DNA of 64,000 bases, taken from positions 148,031-212,030 of the forward strand of contig CALMEI010000039.1 of NCBI GenBank assembly GCA_937863225.1. Reading direction: 5' to 3'. Positions 52,839 to 62,364 of the stretch are shown piece after piece. Below the pieces are notes generated by a model. That model saw nothing but the letters and a program-made list of their open reading frames with translations, did not search any database and was not told where the DNA came from. This DNA is from an uncultured Polaromonas sp. Lineage in GTDB: Bacteria > Pseudomonadota > Gammaproteobacteria > Burkholderiales > Burkholderiaceae_C. The position numbers and the translations under genes were made by a program. Within the stretch, counting starts at the first letter, position 1. Each line of letters starts with the position of its first letter.

Positions 52839-53990
52839 ATGACACAAATAATGCACGACTTTAAACACCTTGTAAATCCTACTTTTTTACAAGCTTGCAC
52901 GCGTCAAGCTTCTGTGCATACCCCAGTATGGCTCATGCGACAAGCTGGACGGTATTTGCCTGAATATCGAAATACTCGAGCAAAAGCGGGAAGTTTCATG
53001 GGTTTGGCGACCAATACTGATTTTGCGACTGAAGTAACGCTGCAGCCGTTGGAGCGATATAAACTGGATGCTGCAATATTGTTCAGTGATATTTTGACCG
53101 TACCAGATGCGATGGGACTTGGATTAAGTTTCGCACTGGGCGAAGGACCAAAATTCGCTCACAGTGTGCGCAATGAATTGGATGTGGCAAAGCTTGCCGT
53201 GCCCGATATGAACAAACTGAAATATGTTTTCGATGCTGTATCGTCAATTCGTAAAGCGCTTGTGCATGCCGATGGACGCAGTAGCGTACCATTAATTGGT
53301 TTTTCTGGCAGTCCCTGGACTTTAGCCTGTTATATGGTTGAGGGTGCTGGTTCTGATGATTATCGTCAGGTTAAAACCATGATGTATAGCCGTCCAGATT
53401 TGATGCATCGGATTCTGGAATTGAATGCAAATGCTGTGGCCTTATATTTAAATACACAGATAGAAGCTGGCGCACAAGCAGTGATGATCTTTGATAGCTG
53501 GGGCGGCGTATTGGCTGATGGTGCTTTTCAAGAGTTCAGTTTGGCCTATACCAAACGCGTTTTATCACAATTGAAGCGAACACATAACGGTAAAGAAGAC
53601 GGTATTCTCATCCCTCGAATTGTTTTCACAAAAGGTGGCGCTTTGTGGTTAGATGATATGGGCTCACTGGACTGCAATGTCATTGGTTTAGATTGGACCG
53701 CAAATTTAAGCAAAGCACGGGCGCAAATTGGTTACGAACAAAATGGTAAATCGGGCAAAGCGTTGCAAGGAAATATTGATCCAAATGTCTTATTTGCACC
53801 ATCACAGGTCATTCAAAATGAAGTTGAAAAAGTGCTAAATAGTTTTGGTCAGCCACATACAGATGCGTCGACGTATGGATCAACCCACATTTTCAACTTG
53901 GGCCATGGAATTAGCCAACATACTCCTCCTGAAAATGTAGCAGTCTTGGTAGATGCTGTGCACTCCATATCACAGCGTATGAGAGCATAG
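52839..53990 (+). CDS. hemE: Uroporphyrinogen decarboxylase
   Basis: 383 residues. Seen: [16 protein letters not shown] near the N-terminus, [17 protein letters not shown] with the catalytic Asp, [15 protein letters not shown], and HIFNLGHGI near the C-terminus, all hallmarks of HemE. It removes four carboxyl groups to give coproporphyrinogen III. About 15 residues ([11 protein letters not shown] region) exceed the short enteric form. An AT-rich 383-base spacer follows. Confidence 0.97.
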   Translation: MTQIMHDFKHLVNPTFLQACTRQASVHTPVWLMRQAGRYLPEYRNTRAKAGSFMGLATNTDFATEVTLQPLERYKLDAAILFSDILTVPDAMGLGLSFALGEGPKFAHSVRNELDVAKLAVPDMNKLKYVFDAVSSIRKALVHADGRSSVPLIGFSGSPWTLACYMVEGAGSDDYRQVKTMMYSRPDLMHRILELNANAVALYLNTQIEAGAQAVMIFDSWGGVLADGAFQEFSLAYTKRVLSQLKRTHNGKEDGILIPRIVFTKGGALWLDDMGSLDCNVIGLDWTANLSKARAQIGYEQNGKSGKALQGNIDPNVLFAPSQVIQNEVEKVLNSFGQPHTDASTYGSTHIFNLGHGISQHTPPENVAVLVDAVHSISQRMRA

Positions 53991-54373
53991 CCATTTACAA
54001 TCAAATTAACCAACTATTCCTAGCATAAATTGAGACGGTTTTGGTTTTTAATTTGACAGTTATCAACAAAAATTCAATACCTATCATTATTTTTCATCTT
54101 AAGTCAACATAATTGCTACAAAACAAATAGCATCCTAACTTATTGATTTATATAATTAAAATACAGTGCTTATTTTTTGAACAATTTGTAGAAAGCCTTG
54201 TTTTATGCGGGTTTGATGCAACGCAGAGTGGTTTATCAACAAAGTTATCCACAATTGGTGTGCGTTGATTTTTTATTCAATAAAATCAATGATTTGGTCA
54301 ATAACATTCATTAAAAATAGGAAATAAATCGAGTCTGAATGACATATCTATTGTTTTTTATTTATTCTGGTTT
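53991..54373. other. AT-rich intergenic region with three DnaA-box-like sites
   Basis: The longest gene-free stretch of the window. It holds a consensus DnaA box TTATCCACA (54245-54253) and two one-mismatch TTATCAACA boxes (54060-54068, 54233-54241), all on the plus strand, amid long AT tracts. TTATCAACA variants also occur elsewhere in this AT-rich part (for example near 57605 and 57735 on the other strand), so only the consensus box is specific. I see no gene, tRNA or repeat copy here. Confidence 0.5.
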
Positions 54374-55198
54374 ATGGTTAAAGCATTGATATTGGCTGCT
54401 GGCAGAGGTGAGAGGTTACGCCCACTCACGGACAAACAGCCGAAACCAATGCTAGAAGTTCATGGGATTCCCATGATGCAATGGGCAATGCGAGCTTTGG
54501 GCATGGGTGGCTTCACAAATTTGGTTGTCAATACTGCATGGTTGGGGCAGCAGATAGAAAATCATTACAGTACACATTTTGTAGATCATTTTGGCCCTGA
54601 GTCAGCGTATTTGTTGCCTAGTGTGCTATTAAATTCAGAGCAACATTCAAGAAAATCATGTGCTTACAATATCCAATACTCTCATGAAGGTATTGATTTT
54701 GGAGGAGCTTTAGAAACTGCTGGTGGCATTGTTAGGGCATTGCCTTTGTTGTGTAGTCCGCAGGAGGGTGATATTTTTTGGGTCTTGGCGGGCGACGTTT
54801 TTGCGCCAAATTTCCCATTTTCACAAGACTCCATTGATCGATTTAAAGCAAGCAATAAGTTGGCGCACTTATGGTTAGTGCCCAATCCACAGCACAATGC
54901 GCTAGGGGATTTCGGTTTGCAGGAAGATGGCTTGGTTCTTAATGAAGCTGGCTCCAATGGGCAAAAATATACCTTCAGTACCGTAGCGCTCTATCGTCAA
55001 TCTTTTTTTTCATCACCTTATTGTGATATTGCGGAAGGAAACCCAACCGGCATCAATGAAGCACTTGCACCATTGCTTAGAAAAGCCATCGATGATAAGC
55101 AAGTAAGTGCAGAGCTGTACACTGATACTTGGGTCGATGTAGGTACACCAGAACGCTTAAAACAACTGAATAATCAAACTTTATATGATTCAATCTAG
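54374..55198 (+). CDS. murU: N-acetylmuramate-1-phosphate uridylyltransferase-like nucleotidyltransferase
   Basis: 274 residues. Sugar nucleotidyltransferase signature LAAGRGERLRPLTDKQPKPM (residues about 6-25), metal-binding WVLAGDVF, FGGALETAGGI and TDTWVDVGTPERL at the end, as in MurU. MurU recycles cell-wall muramic acid into UDP-MurNAc with AmgK kinase; amgK is not beside it here. An insert of about 25 residues (LLPSVLLNSEQHSRKSCAYN, about 77-96) lengthens the usual form. It overlaps pepP by 14 bases. Confidence 0.8.
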   Translation: MVKALILAAGRGERLRPLTDKQPKPMLEVHGIPMMQWAMRALGMGGFTNLVVNTAWLGQQIENHYSTHFVDHFGPESAYLLPSVLLNSEQHSRKSCAYNIQYSHEGIDFGGALETAGGIVRALPLLCSPQEGDIFWVLAGDVFAPNFPFSQDSIDRFKASNKLAHLWLVPNPQHNALGDFGLQEDGLVLNEAGSNGQKYTFSTVALYRQSFFSSPYCDIAEGNPTGINEALAPLLRKAIDDKQVSAELYTDTWVDVGTPERLKQLNNQTLYDSI

Positions 55199-56576
55199 TC
55201 AACAAATATACAAAGCACGACGTGCTCGATTTGCGCAATCCTTGGGTGAGGGTGGAATTGCAATCATTCCTACAGCAACTGAAAAGAAGCGTAACAGGGA
55301 TAGTGATTTTTTATATAGATTTGACAGCTATTTCTACTATCTCACAGGTTTTGCAGAACCAAATGCATTGCTTGTGATAACTGGATCTGGGCAATCGATA
55401 CTATTTTGTGCGCCAAAAGATCAGGAGCGCGAAATTTGGGACGGTTACCGTTTGGGGCCAGCAAACGCGCCTGATTATTTGGGAGTTGATTCTGCTTTTT
55501 CTTATGCAGACTTAGATCAGAGCATTCAAAAACTACTAGAGAATAAATCGCTAGTTTCTTACCCATTTGCAATTCATGCAGGATTTGAAACTCGCATAAG
55601 TGAGTGGTTAAGCAAAGTTCGTGAGAGAGTTCGGTTTGGTGTGAGTTGCCCGGATATCCTGCAAGACTCTTGCGCAGTATTGGATGAAATGCGGTTGATC
55701 AAAGATGTGCATGAATTATCAACAATGCGTCGAGCTGCACAAATCAGCGCATCTGGACACATGCGAGCAATGAAGGTAAGCAAACAAATGCTTAGCGAAG
55801 GGAGAGATACCAGAGAATACCATTTAGACGCTGAATTGCTGCATGCATTTCGTCAATCGGGTGCCCAACACTGCGCATACAGCAGCATCGTTGCGGGAGG
55901 AGCCAATGCATGCGTTTTGCACTACAGAGCTGATGCAGGTGAAATACGAAATGGCGATCTGGTATTAATCGATGCAGCTTGTGAACTGGATGGATATGCC
56001 AGTGACATAACACGCACATTTCCTGCAAATGGGAAGTTCACAGACCCACAACGCACGCTTTATGAAATCGTTTTGGCCAGTCAAGAAGCTGCAATAAAAG
56101 CGACGAAATCTGGAGCACGTTTTCTAGACCCGCATGAGGCATCTGTCAAAGTATTGGCACAGGGCATGTTAGATGTTGGCTTGCTTGATAGAAACAAAGT
56201 AGGTGATCTACAAGATGTGATTGAATCTCGCGCGTATTTCGATTTTTATATGCATCGAACTGGTCACTGGCTTGGATTGGATGTTCATGATTGCGGAAGT
56301 TATACGGAGCCCACAGAAAATGGAACAAGCAATGTCCGTCATGATCCTTTAAGCAATGAAGCTATTTTGGATCGTCCAAGCAGAATATTAAAGCCGGGCA
56401 TGGTTCTAACTATTGAGCCAGGTATTTATGTTCGCCCATCCTCCAACGTACCTGAGAAATTTCACAACATCGGTATACGCATCGAAGATGATGCGGTAGT
56501 AGAAGAGAATGGTTGTGAATTAATTAGTCGATCTGTTCCTGTTGCAATTTCTGATATCGAAGCGCTGATGCGTTAA
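55185..56576 (+). CDS. pepP: Xaa-Pro aminopeptidase (aminopeptidase P)
   Basis: 463 residues of the M24B family. An N-terminal creatinase-like domain carries the RNRDSDFLYRFDSYFYYLTGF start. The C-terminal pita-bread domain has the full metal set: DAACELDGYASDITRTFP (two Asp), HRTGHWLGLDVHD (His), LTIEPGIY (Glu) and GIRIEDDAV (Glu). It removes N-terminal residues preceding proline. It overlaps murU and ends 38 bases before the convergent cytochrome gene. Confidence 0.96.
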   Translation: MIQSSQQIYKARRARFAQSLGEGGIAIIPTATEKKRNRDSDFLYRFDSYFYYLTGFAEPNALLVITGSGQSILFCAPKDQEREIWDGYRLGPANAPDYLGVDSAFSYADLDQSIQKLLENKSLVSYPFAIHAGFETRISEWLSKVRERVRFGVSCPDILQDSCAVLDEMRLIKDVHELSTMRRAAQISASGHMRAMKVSKQMLSEGRDTREYHLDAELLHAFRQSGAQHCAYSSIVAGGANACVLHYRADAGEIRNGDLVLIDAACELDGYASDITRTFPANGKFTDPQRTLYEIVLASQEAAIKATKSGARFLDPHEASVKVLAQGMLDVGLLDRNKVGDLQDVIESRAYFDFYMHRTGHWLGLDVHDCGSYTEPTENGTSNVRHDPLSNEAILDRPSRILKPGMVLTIEPGIYVRPSSNVPEKFHNIGIRIEDDAVVEENGCELISRSVPVAISDIEALMR

Positions 56577-56589
56577 CGCGTATCTGATC

Positions 56590-56614
56590 ACTGAGTTTGA
56601 AAATCTTTCTCAGT
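56590..56614. terminator. Possible bidirectional terminator between pepP and cytochrome gene
   Basis: ACTGAG and CTCAGT flank a loop containing GAAA...TTTC and T-rich sequence follows on the plus strand. Weak stem. Confidence 0.4.
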
Positions 56615-57201
56615 TATTTTGCTTCAGTCTTTTTAAAAAGTTCAGTTGGTCCTGGACCTTCAGGTTCTTTGTGTGCAATTGCAAAATGACATTCGATGCA
56701 GGTTTTACCTTCTGTTTTTGCTTTAGCATGGCGAGCTTGTGCTTTGACAGACTGTAACTCGGGGCTCATTTTGTCAGCCACATGGCAACTACGGCAAGTG
56801 GCGGAGTCGCTCTCCATCATGCCTTTCCATACTGTATGCGCCATTTCGGCTCGCTTGGCTTCAAATTTTTCTTTGGTGTCAATTGTTGGCCATACGAAGG
56901 TGTAGAAAATGTCTTTGCTGGCTTTTAATTTTGCCAACATCAATGGACCAGGCTCATGCGGTGTGTGGCAATTGCTGCAAGTAGCTCGCACACCAGTACG
57001 ATTGGTGTCATGTATCGTACCCTTGTATTCAGCAAAATTTTGTTGCATATTGTGGCAACTGGTGCAAAATTCTTCCTTGCCGGTCCAACCGACCAAATAG
57101 GCGCCACCGATACCAACCGTTAATGAAAAAACAAATAACGCAGACAAAGTTGCTAATGTCGTTTTCCAGTTTTTGAATGCGAGCTGGAAGATAGTTTTCA
57201 T
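56614..57201 (-). CDS. NapC/NirT-type tetrahaem cytochrome c, membrane anchored
   Basis: 195 residues from the ATG at 57201, which has AGGCGA ten bases upstream; an ATG at 57219 is also open. One N-terminal membrane helix (about 13-35) is followed by four CXXCH haem sites: CTSCH, CSNCH, CRSCH and CIECH. NapC/NirT proteins pass electrons between the quinone pool and periplasmic partners. It is the last gene of the minus-strand cytochrome pair and lies 27 bases after the small cytochrome, downstream of sulfur-oxidation genes. In such a setting it could feed electrons into, or take them from, the quinone pool. Confidence 0.88.
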   Translation of the reverse strand: MKTIFQLAFKNWKTTLATLSALFVFSLTVGIGGAYLVGWTGKEEFCTSCHNMQQNFAEYKGTIHDTNRTGVRATCSNCHTPHEPGPLMLAKLKASKDIFYTFVWPTIDTKEKFEAKRAEMAHTVWKGMMESDSATCRSCHVADKMSPELQSVKAQARHAKAKTEGKTCIECHFAIAHKEPEGPGPTELFKKTEAK

Positions 57202-57228
57202 GCGGTCGCCTATTTGCAAGTGTTGTTA

Positions 57229-57579
57229 TCAACGTGTCAAAATGTAGGCGATAACGTTTTTAATCGCAGCAGCGTCTTTGGTTTTGATGATGGCGTGATC
57301 TTCTTCAAATCCGTCAACTTTAACTTTTGGACCTGTTGTGATGTGTTTGGTGAGTTTTGATTCTGCGTCGGCTTTGCCCTTGTATTTTGAAGCCACTTCT
57401 TTTAATGCAGGGCCATCTTTTTTGCTAGAAACTGCATGGCATTTTGTACATTTGCTGTCTTTAAGTAAGGCTTCAGCAGCTGCAACATCAACAGCTTGCG
57501 CATTTGCATTTGGCAAAACGCTGCATAAACCGATGGCCAAAGTTGCATGAATGAGAGAAGATTGGAGTTTGATTTTCAT
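57229..57579 (-). CDS. Small periplasmic class I cytochrome c
   Basis: 116 residues. Signal peptide ends near ANA-Q (about 27). One haem site CTKCH (about 44-48) with KKDGPALKEVASKYKGK downstream, as in cytochrome c-551/c-552 type proteins. A clear distal Met ligand is not visible; the end has DAAAIKNVIAYIL, a typical terminal helix. It probably shuttles electrons for the neighbouring tetrahaem cytochrome. Confidence 0.85.
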   Translation of the reverse strand: MKIKLQSSLIHATLAIGLCSVLPNANAQAVDVAAAEALLKDSKCTKCHAVSSKKDGPALKEVASKYKGKADAESKLTKHITTGPKVKVDGFEEDHAIIKTKDAAAIKNVIAYILTR

Positions 57580-57754
57580 ACTTAAAAAGTCCTAAAAATT
57601 GTTGTTGATAATTGGTAAAAATCTTGGGAATATTGTCTGTCAGCGAATTTAGGCTTACAAGATATATAAGCTACTGATTATAGAAAATGCCACCATTTAA
57701 CCCATTAGGGAAATCCCTTGTTTTTAATTCAATGTGTTGATAAATGAAATTGGT

Positions 57755-58231
57755 TTAATTGATAATTTGAGCATTGGCTTTTTGTATTCTTTCATCCAAA
57801 TACGTACCATAAAAGTCTGGTATATAAGCACCCGATAACCTTTCAGCAAATTCTTTACCGTTTTGACCAAAGAAGAGTACCGTAGGCGCTACTTTGACAC
57901 CCCATGAACGTATCAATTGATCATGTGTCGTATCAGTACCTTTGAAATCTTTGATTTTTTCTCTCGAACGCATATTGACTTGAACAATAGCTAGGTTTTG
58001 TTGCTCCTTCAAAGGGATTAAATAATGCTCGCGGGAAACTTTGCAAAATGGGCATCCATCCAAACTTACCATGACTATCAGCACTTTTTTAGCCAGTATT
58101 GCAGCATCCAATGAACTTGCTAATGATGATGTTATTGGCAAAGTCTTGGGTAGGGCTATGGCTGACTTGCTAGCAGTTATCACGGCTGTTACTTGAACGA
58201 AACTTCTGCGGTTAATCAGTTTAGAAAACAT
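57755..58231 (-). CDS. Tat-exported thioredoxin-like protein (SoxW-like)
   Basis: 158 residues. The N-terminus NRRSFVQVTAVITAS is a twin-arginine signal. The thioredoxin-type motif is GCPFC (about 59-63), after LIVMVSLD, and the cis-Pro is in KVAPTVLFF. Periplasmic thioredoxins near sox genes (SoxW, SoxS) keep the sulfur-carrier SoxYZ reduced; the position beside fcc and sox genes suggests the same. It begins after the strong terminator at 58303, so it has its own promoter, and there are 175 bases to the next cytochrome gene with no clear element. Confidence 0.75.
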   Translation of the reverse strand: MFSKLINRRSFVQVTAVITASKSAIALPKTLPITSSLASSLDAAILAKKVLIVMVSLDGCPFCKVSREHYLIPLKEQQNLAIVQVNMRSREKIKDFKGTDTTHDQLIRSWGVKVAPTVLFFGQNGKEFAERLSGAYIPDFYGTYLDERIQKANAQIIN

Positions 58232-58302
58232 ATCGATAACGAATTGTTCGAATTAATTTCCAATAATTTTTGAATTTTATTTCAATCCATCTAAAACAAA
58301 AA

Positions 58303-58331
58303 CGCCGTCAACTACTGGAGAGTTGACGGCG
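58303..58331 (-). terminator. Strong intrinsic terminator after fccB
   Basis: On the minus strand CGCCGTCAACT pairs perfectly with AGTTGACGGCG (11 bp) around a 7-base loop, followed by TTTTTGTTTT. It ends the sox-fcc transcript 30 bases after the fccB stop. Confidence 0.95.
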
Positions 58332-58360
58332 AGATGAGCAAGTTATCTAGAAAATACGAA

Positions 58361-59647
58361 TTATGCTAAGCTCTCGGCCCAAATACCTTTGGCCCATGCC
58401 CAAGCATAACGACCTTCCTCAGCGCTGGCGACACTAGACACGCCCCCTGATCCTGGTACAGTGAGCATGGTTTTCTTTTCAGCGTCATAGCGGTGCACAC
58501 TGGTCACATGAACAGCTTCATCCGCGCTAACAAAACTGTAGCAAGCATTGAGGTAAATTGGCATTGACGCAACTGCTTTACCAGTTAGTAATGACACTAC
58601 TGCAGCTGCGCAAGTTTTTGCGTGCTGATTAGCCATCTGTCCTGATTTCGGCATTGCAGGAGCTATCTGGATTGAATCACCCAATACATGTACATTCTTT
58701 GCGACTTTGGACTCATGCGTCAAGAAATCAACTTCACACCAACGTTTATTAGCAGTCGCAAGCCCTGATTTAACGGCAATGTCACCTGCACGCATGCTAG
58801 GAATCACGTTCAGAACACTGGCTTTCAGATCATCGTTAAATTCGAATTTCAGAGTGTTTGTTTTAGCATCAACATCTGTTAGTTTATGTTTTGGGCGGTA
58901 TTCAATAATGCCTTTATAACGGTCTGACCAAGCCTTCATGAACAACCCTTTTTTCGATTGAACATCATCATTGCCATCTAAGATTAGCACTTTACTCTTT
59001 GGCTTTGCCTTTTTGAAGTAATCAGCCACAAGGCAAGCGCGTTCATAAGGTCCAGGAGGGCAGCGATAGGGCGCAGGTGGTATTGACATTGCAAACACAC
59101 CACCATCAGGCATGGCTTCAAGCTGTTTGCGGAGTGCAACAGTTTGTGGACCTGCTTTCCATGCGTGCAAAATATTATCTTTAGCGCCTGCTGCTGCCAT
59201 GCCTGGGAGAGTTTCCCACATGAAGTCCACACCGGGAGATAGAATCAAGCGGTCATATGCCAATTCACCACCCTTGGCTAGCTTAACGACACGCTTTTCC
59301 GCGTCGATGTTGGTGACCATGTCATGCACGACATTCACACCATGCTTGCTCACTAAATTAGAGTAAGGTGTGGTGATATCGGCCATGGTGCTCTTACCAT
59401 TGAGTACGAGATTAGAAATGGGGCAAGAGACAAATGCGGCATTGGGCTCAACCAAAGTGACTTGAATGCCACCGTTAGACCACATGCGTACATATTTTGC
59501 GGCAGCGGCACCACCAAAACCACCACCCACAACAACAACTTTCGGGCCTCCAGAGCCGCCTCCGGTACTTGCGCAGCCTGAGAATATACCTAAAGCACCT
59601 AAAGCAGAGCCCGCACCTAATGTTTGAATAATTTGACGACGTTTCAT
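58361..59647 (-). CDS. fccB: Flavocytochrome c sulfide dehydrogenase flavoprotein subunit (FccB/SoxF)
   Basis: 428 residues. Twin-arginine signal KRRQIIQTLGAG, FAD-binding VVVVGGGFGGAAAAKYV, the redox-active Cys pair in FVSCPISN and APYRCPPGPYERA, and the C-terminal FCSD domain (YLNACYSFVSADEAVHV). It oxidises sulfide to sulfur in the periplasm and passes electrons to the haem subunit encoded just upstream (ten-base spacer). A strong terminator follows. Confidence 0.93.
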   Translation of the reverse strand: MKRRQIIQTLGAGSALGALGIFSGCASTGGGSGGPKVVVVGGGFGGAAAAKYVRMWSNGGIQVTLVEPNAAFVSCPISNLVLNGKSTMADITTPYSNLVSKHGVNVVHDMVTNIDAEKRVVKLAKGGELAYDRLILSPGVDFMWETLPGMAAAGAKDNILHAWKAGPQTVALRKQLEAMPDGGVFAMSIPPAPYRCPPGPYERACLVADYFKKAKPKSKVLILDGNDDVQSKKGLFMKAWSDRYKGIIEYRPKHKLTDVDAKTNTLKFEFNDDLKASVLNVIPSMRAGDIAVKSGLATANKRWCEVDFLTHESKVAKNVHVLGDSIQIAPAMPKSGQMANQHAKTCAAAVVSLLTGKAVASMPIYLNACYSFVSADEAVHVTSVHRYDAEKKTMLTVPGSGGVSSVASAEEGRYAWAWAKGIWAESLA

Positions 59648-59657
59648 GTGTGCTCCT

Positions 59658-59963
59658 TTAGTTTTTTAATGCTGAGAAGTAGCCAGCGAGTTGTTCGAGT
59701 TCTTTATCAGAGTAACCTTTAGCAATTTGGTGCATGATGGTTGCTGATTTGGCGCCAGATTTGTAATCTTGCATGCGTTTGAGGAATCGATCCTTAGGAA
59801 TACCAGCGATGGATTCGCCACCATCTACAGCAATACCGACGGTGCCGTGACATGAGGCACATGCTGCAGCCCAGCTACGCACTTGCAAGGCGTCTTGCGC
59901 GTTGGAGAGCATGCATACTGCCACCAAGGCTGTCCCCATTGCTAATTTCATTCGATTTTTCAT
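59658..59963 (-). CDS. fccA: Flavocytochrome c haem subunit (FccA/SoxE-like cytochrome c)
   Basis: 101 residues from the ATG at 59963, which has GGGAGA eight to ten bases upstream; an ATG at 59975 is less well placed. Signal peptide ends near SNA-Q (about 22). One haem site CASCH (about 35-39) and a distal-ligand candidate in TIMHQIAKGY. It pairs with FccB. Monohaem subunits are common in betaproteobacteria. Confidence 0.85.
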   Translation of the reverse strand: MKNRMKLAMGTALVAVCMLSNAQDALQVRSWAAACASCHGTVGIAVDGGESIAGIPKDRFLKRMQDYKSGAKSATIMHQIAKGYSDKELEQLAGYFSALKN

Positions 59964-60131
59964 ACGGTCTCCCATGTTATTTAACTACTTACACACTAAC
60001 AAAAATAGGGCTAAATATTCATTTATGCGTTATCACTTATACGTTTGAATCGTAGTGTAATTCGGTGTTTTTCTACAGAGGATAAACCCTTAGAAATGAT
60101 TCTGCTGAACCAACGTTTTTTTGAAGATTAT

Positions 60132-60476
60132 TTAAATTTGGTAATCTACGTAGTCAGCATCGGTTTGAATGTTCGCGCAAACAGCACGACATAATGATGC
60201 AACTCGATTGTCAACAACTCGATAGTAAATATGAACGCCATCTCTGCGTTTGCCTACAATGCCTGCATGGTAGAGTGTTGTCAAATGTTGCGACATATTG
60301 GGCTGCGTGGTGTCTATCTTACTGAGCAAATAACTGACATGTTTCTCGCCGTCACATAAGGCATTAATGATGCGTAATCGCATTGGTGCAGACATCACTT
60401 GGAACAGTTCAGCCGCCATATCGAACATCTGAAGTTCAAGTTCATGACTTTGTGGTTGAATAGTCGGTGATGTCAT
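60132..60476 (-). CDS. ArsR-family regulator of sulfur oxidation (SoxR-type)
   Basis: 114 residues from the ATG at 60476. Winged helix: MSAPMRLRIINALCDGEKHVSYLL, then TTQPNMSQHLTTLYHAGIVGKRRDGVHIYYRV. Two Cys are placed as in redox-sensing SoxR/SqrR/BigR relatives: one in NALCDGE and one near LCRAVCAN (three in total). Such repressors sense persulfides through a Cys pair and control sox genes. It lies between soxB and fccA on the same strand. Confidence 0.85.
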   Translation of the reverse strand: MTSPTIQPQSHELELQMFDMAAELFQVMSAPMRLRIINALCDGEKHVSYLLSKIDTTQPNMSQHLTTLYHAGIVGKRRDGVHIYYRVVDNRVASLCRAVCANIQTDADYVDYQI

Positions 60477-60559
60477 TGTGTATAGATGTCGTTTACAGAT
60501 TAGTGTTTGACTTATTCGAAACGTTGGTTGACCCAATGCATAATTTGATTCGATTGCAT

Positions 60560-62278
60560 CTATAGGGCAAAACCAGGGTTGCCATCCATATTAAGCAATT
60601 TTGGATTGTATAACTTAATTGGGCTGATAACTTTTTTATCCTTGAGGTAGGTTTCAACGATATCCCAAATTGGGGGGCCAGCATTTTTACTGGCTTCTGC
60701 GACTGGTGCCCATCCCGCAACTTTGTAGGTTTTTGATGATTCAATCAAATTGCCACCTAAACGCATGTCACTGATACGAGATCCTGCTTTGGCAGAAGGG
60801 TCACAAGTATAGGTCATGCCTCCTGTGCGCACCATGTCACCACCTTGTTGGTAGTACGGGTCGGGATTAAACAAGTTATCACATACATCTTCTAAGATGG
60901 TTTTGATGGTTTCGCCAGTCATATTGGTCAATGTTGTCCACGGGTATGTGATGGCCGTTTGGTCCATAACGTGTTCACGTGTGATGGCTTGGCCAGACAA
61001 TAAGGATGTTCCCCATCGAAATCCTGGAGAAAAGGCGATTTCTGCACCACGAACATTTATAAGTGCATCTGTGATCAGTTGATCAAAGGTGCCATTAAAG
61101 TTACCTCGGCGATATAAAACACCTTCCGTTACCGCAAGCTTTTCAGTTAATTTGCCGATGTATGGCGCGCGAATTTTGTCAATCAGCGTAGACATATCTT
61201 TATCAGCTGGCAAATAATTGGCAAATACGGGAAGTAGTTTATAGTGAACTGCAACTACTTTTTTGTCGCGTACATCTAAATCCAGTACACCTAAAAACTT
61301 CCCATTGCTACCGGCGTTTGTAACCAGTGTTTGTCCACTTGCATTTTTGACCATGGTGGGTACAGGTACGCCATCGTGGGTATGACCGCCCAAAATGGCA
61401 TCAATACCTGTTACTCGCGACGCCAATTTCAAATCGACATCCATACCGTTGTGTGAAATAACGACCACCGCTTGTGCACCTTTAGATCGAGCTTCATTCA
61501 CATATTTTTGCATCTGCTCGTCTTGAATTCCAAAAGACCAATTTGGAATTTGCCAGCTGGGATTGGCTATCGGTGTATATGGGAAGGCTTGCCCAACGAT
61601 GGCAACCATAACACCGTTCATTTCTTTTAAAACATAGGGCTTGAACACAGGGTCTTCAAAATCTTTGGTTTTGACGTTTTGCGCCACAAATTCAATTTTG
61701 TTTGCAAAATCTTTGGCAATGATTTCTTTAACTCGGTCTTCACCAAATGTGAACTCCCAATGTGCTGTCATCACGTTGACACCAAGAGCTTTACACGCAT
61801 CAACCATGTCTTGTGCGTTGGTCCATAAACTTGTGGCACTGCCTTGCCAAGTATCGCCACCATCGAGCAACAGTGCGCCTGGCCTGCTGGCTCTGAGACG
61901 TTTGACGAGTGTTGCCAAGTGTGCAAAGCCACCGACTTTGCCATACTGTTTGGCAGAGCGCTCAAAATCTAAATAGGTATGTGCATGCGCCATTGGACTG
62001 CCAGCCTTTAAGCTCGCATATTTCATCAAGTGCTCGCCAACCAAATGTGGCACATTGCCGCGCATGCCTGCTACACCAATGTTCATGTTTGGTTCGCGGA
62101 AGTAAATTGGCAAGAGCTGAGCATGGCAATCTGTCATATGAAGCAGATGCACATTGCCTTTTTTAGGGACGTTGTACAAGTTGTCAGCTTCTGTAGCAGA
62201 GGCTTCCCGACCAAGTGGGAAACCGGCAACCACAGCAGCAGTTAATATGGATGAAAATTCACGACGAGATAAGTTCAT
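60560..62278 (-). CDS. soxB: Thiosulfohydrolase SoxB
   Basis: 572 residues. Twin-arginine signal SRREFSSILTAAVVAGF, then the metallophosphatase-like dimanganese core: LHMTDCHAQL, LLDGGDTWQGS, ISHNGMD, GGHTHDG, and a 5'-nucleotidase-type C-terminal domain. It hydrolyses the sulfone end of SoxY-bound thiosulfate to release sulfate. It follows soxX, separated by a terminator-like hairpin, and is 83 bases upstream of the ArsR gene start. Confidence 0.96.
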   Translation of the reverse strand: MNLSRREFSSILTAAVVAGFPLGREASATEADNLYNVPKKGNVHLLHMTDCHAQLLPIYFREPNMNIGVAGMRGNVPHLVGEHLMKYASLKAGSPMAHAHTYLDFERSAKQYGKVGGFAHLATLVKRLRASRPGALLLDGGDTWQGSATSLWTNAQDMVDACKALGVNVMTAHWEFTFGEDRVKEIIAKDFANKIEFVAQNVKTKDFEDPVFKPYVLKEMNGVMVAIVGQAFPYTPIANPSWQIPNWSFGIQDEQMQKYVNEARSKGAQAVVVISHNGMDVDLKLASRVTGIDAILGGHTHDGVPVPTMVKNASGQTLVTNAGSNGKFLGVLDLDVRDKKVVAVHYKLLPVFANYLPADKDMSTLIDKIRAPYIGKLTEKLAVTEGVLYRRGNFNGTFDQLITDALINVRGAEIAFSPGFRWGTSLLSGQAITREHVMDQTAITYPWTTLTNMTGETIKTILEDVCDNLFNPDPYYQQGGDMVRTGGMTYTCDPSAKAGSRISDMRLGGNLIESSKTYKVAGWAPVAEASKNAGPPIWDIVETYLKDKKVISPIKLYNPKLLNMDGNPGFAL

Positions 62279-62320
62279 GATTTCTATATTTCTATATTCA
62301 GATGATTATGAAAAAAGAAA

Positions 62321-62349
62321 ACCCGGCTATGCTTGTGTAATAGCCGGGT
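62321..62349 (-). terminator. Intrinsic terminator between soxX and soxB
   Basis: On the minus strand ACCCGGCTAT pairs perfectly with ATAGCCGGGT around nine bases, followed by TTTCTTTTTT. It is 16 bases after the soxX stop and 43 bases before soxB, so it probably limits readthrough into soxB. Confidence 0.9.
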
Positions 62350-62364
62350 GAGGATGGTATTTCT

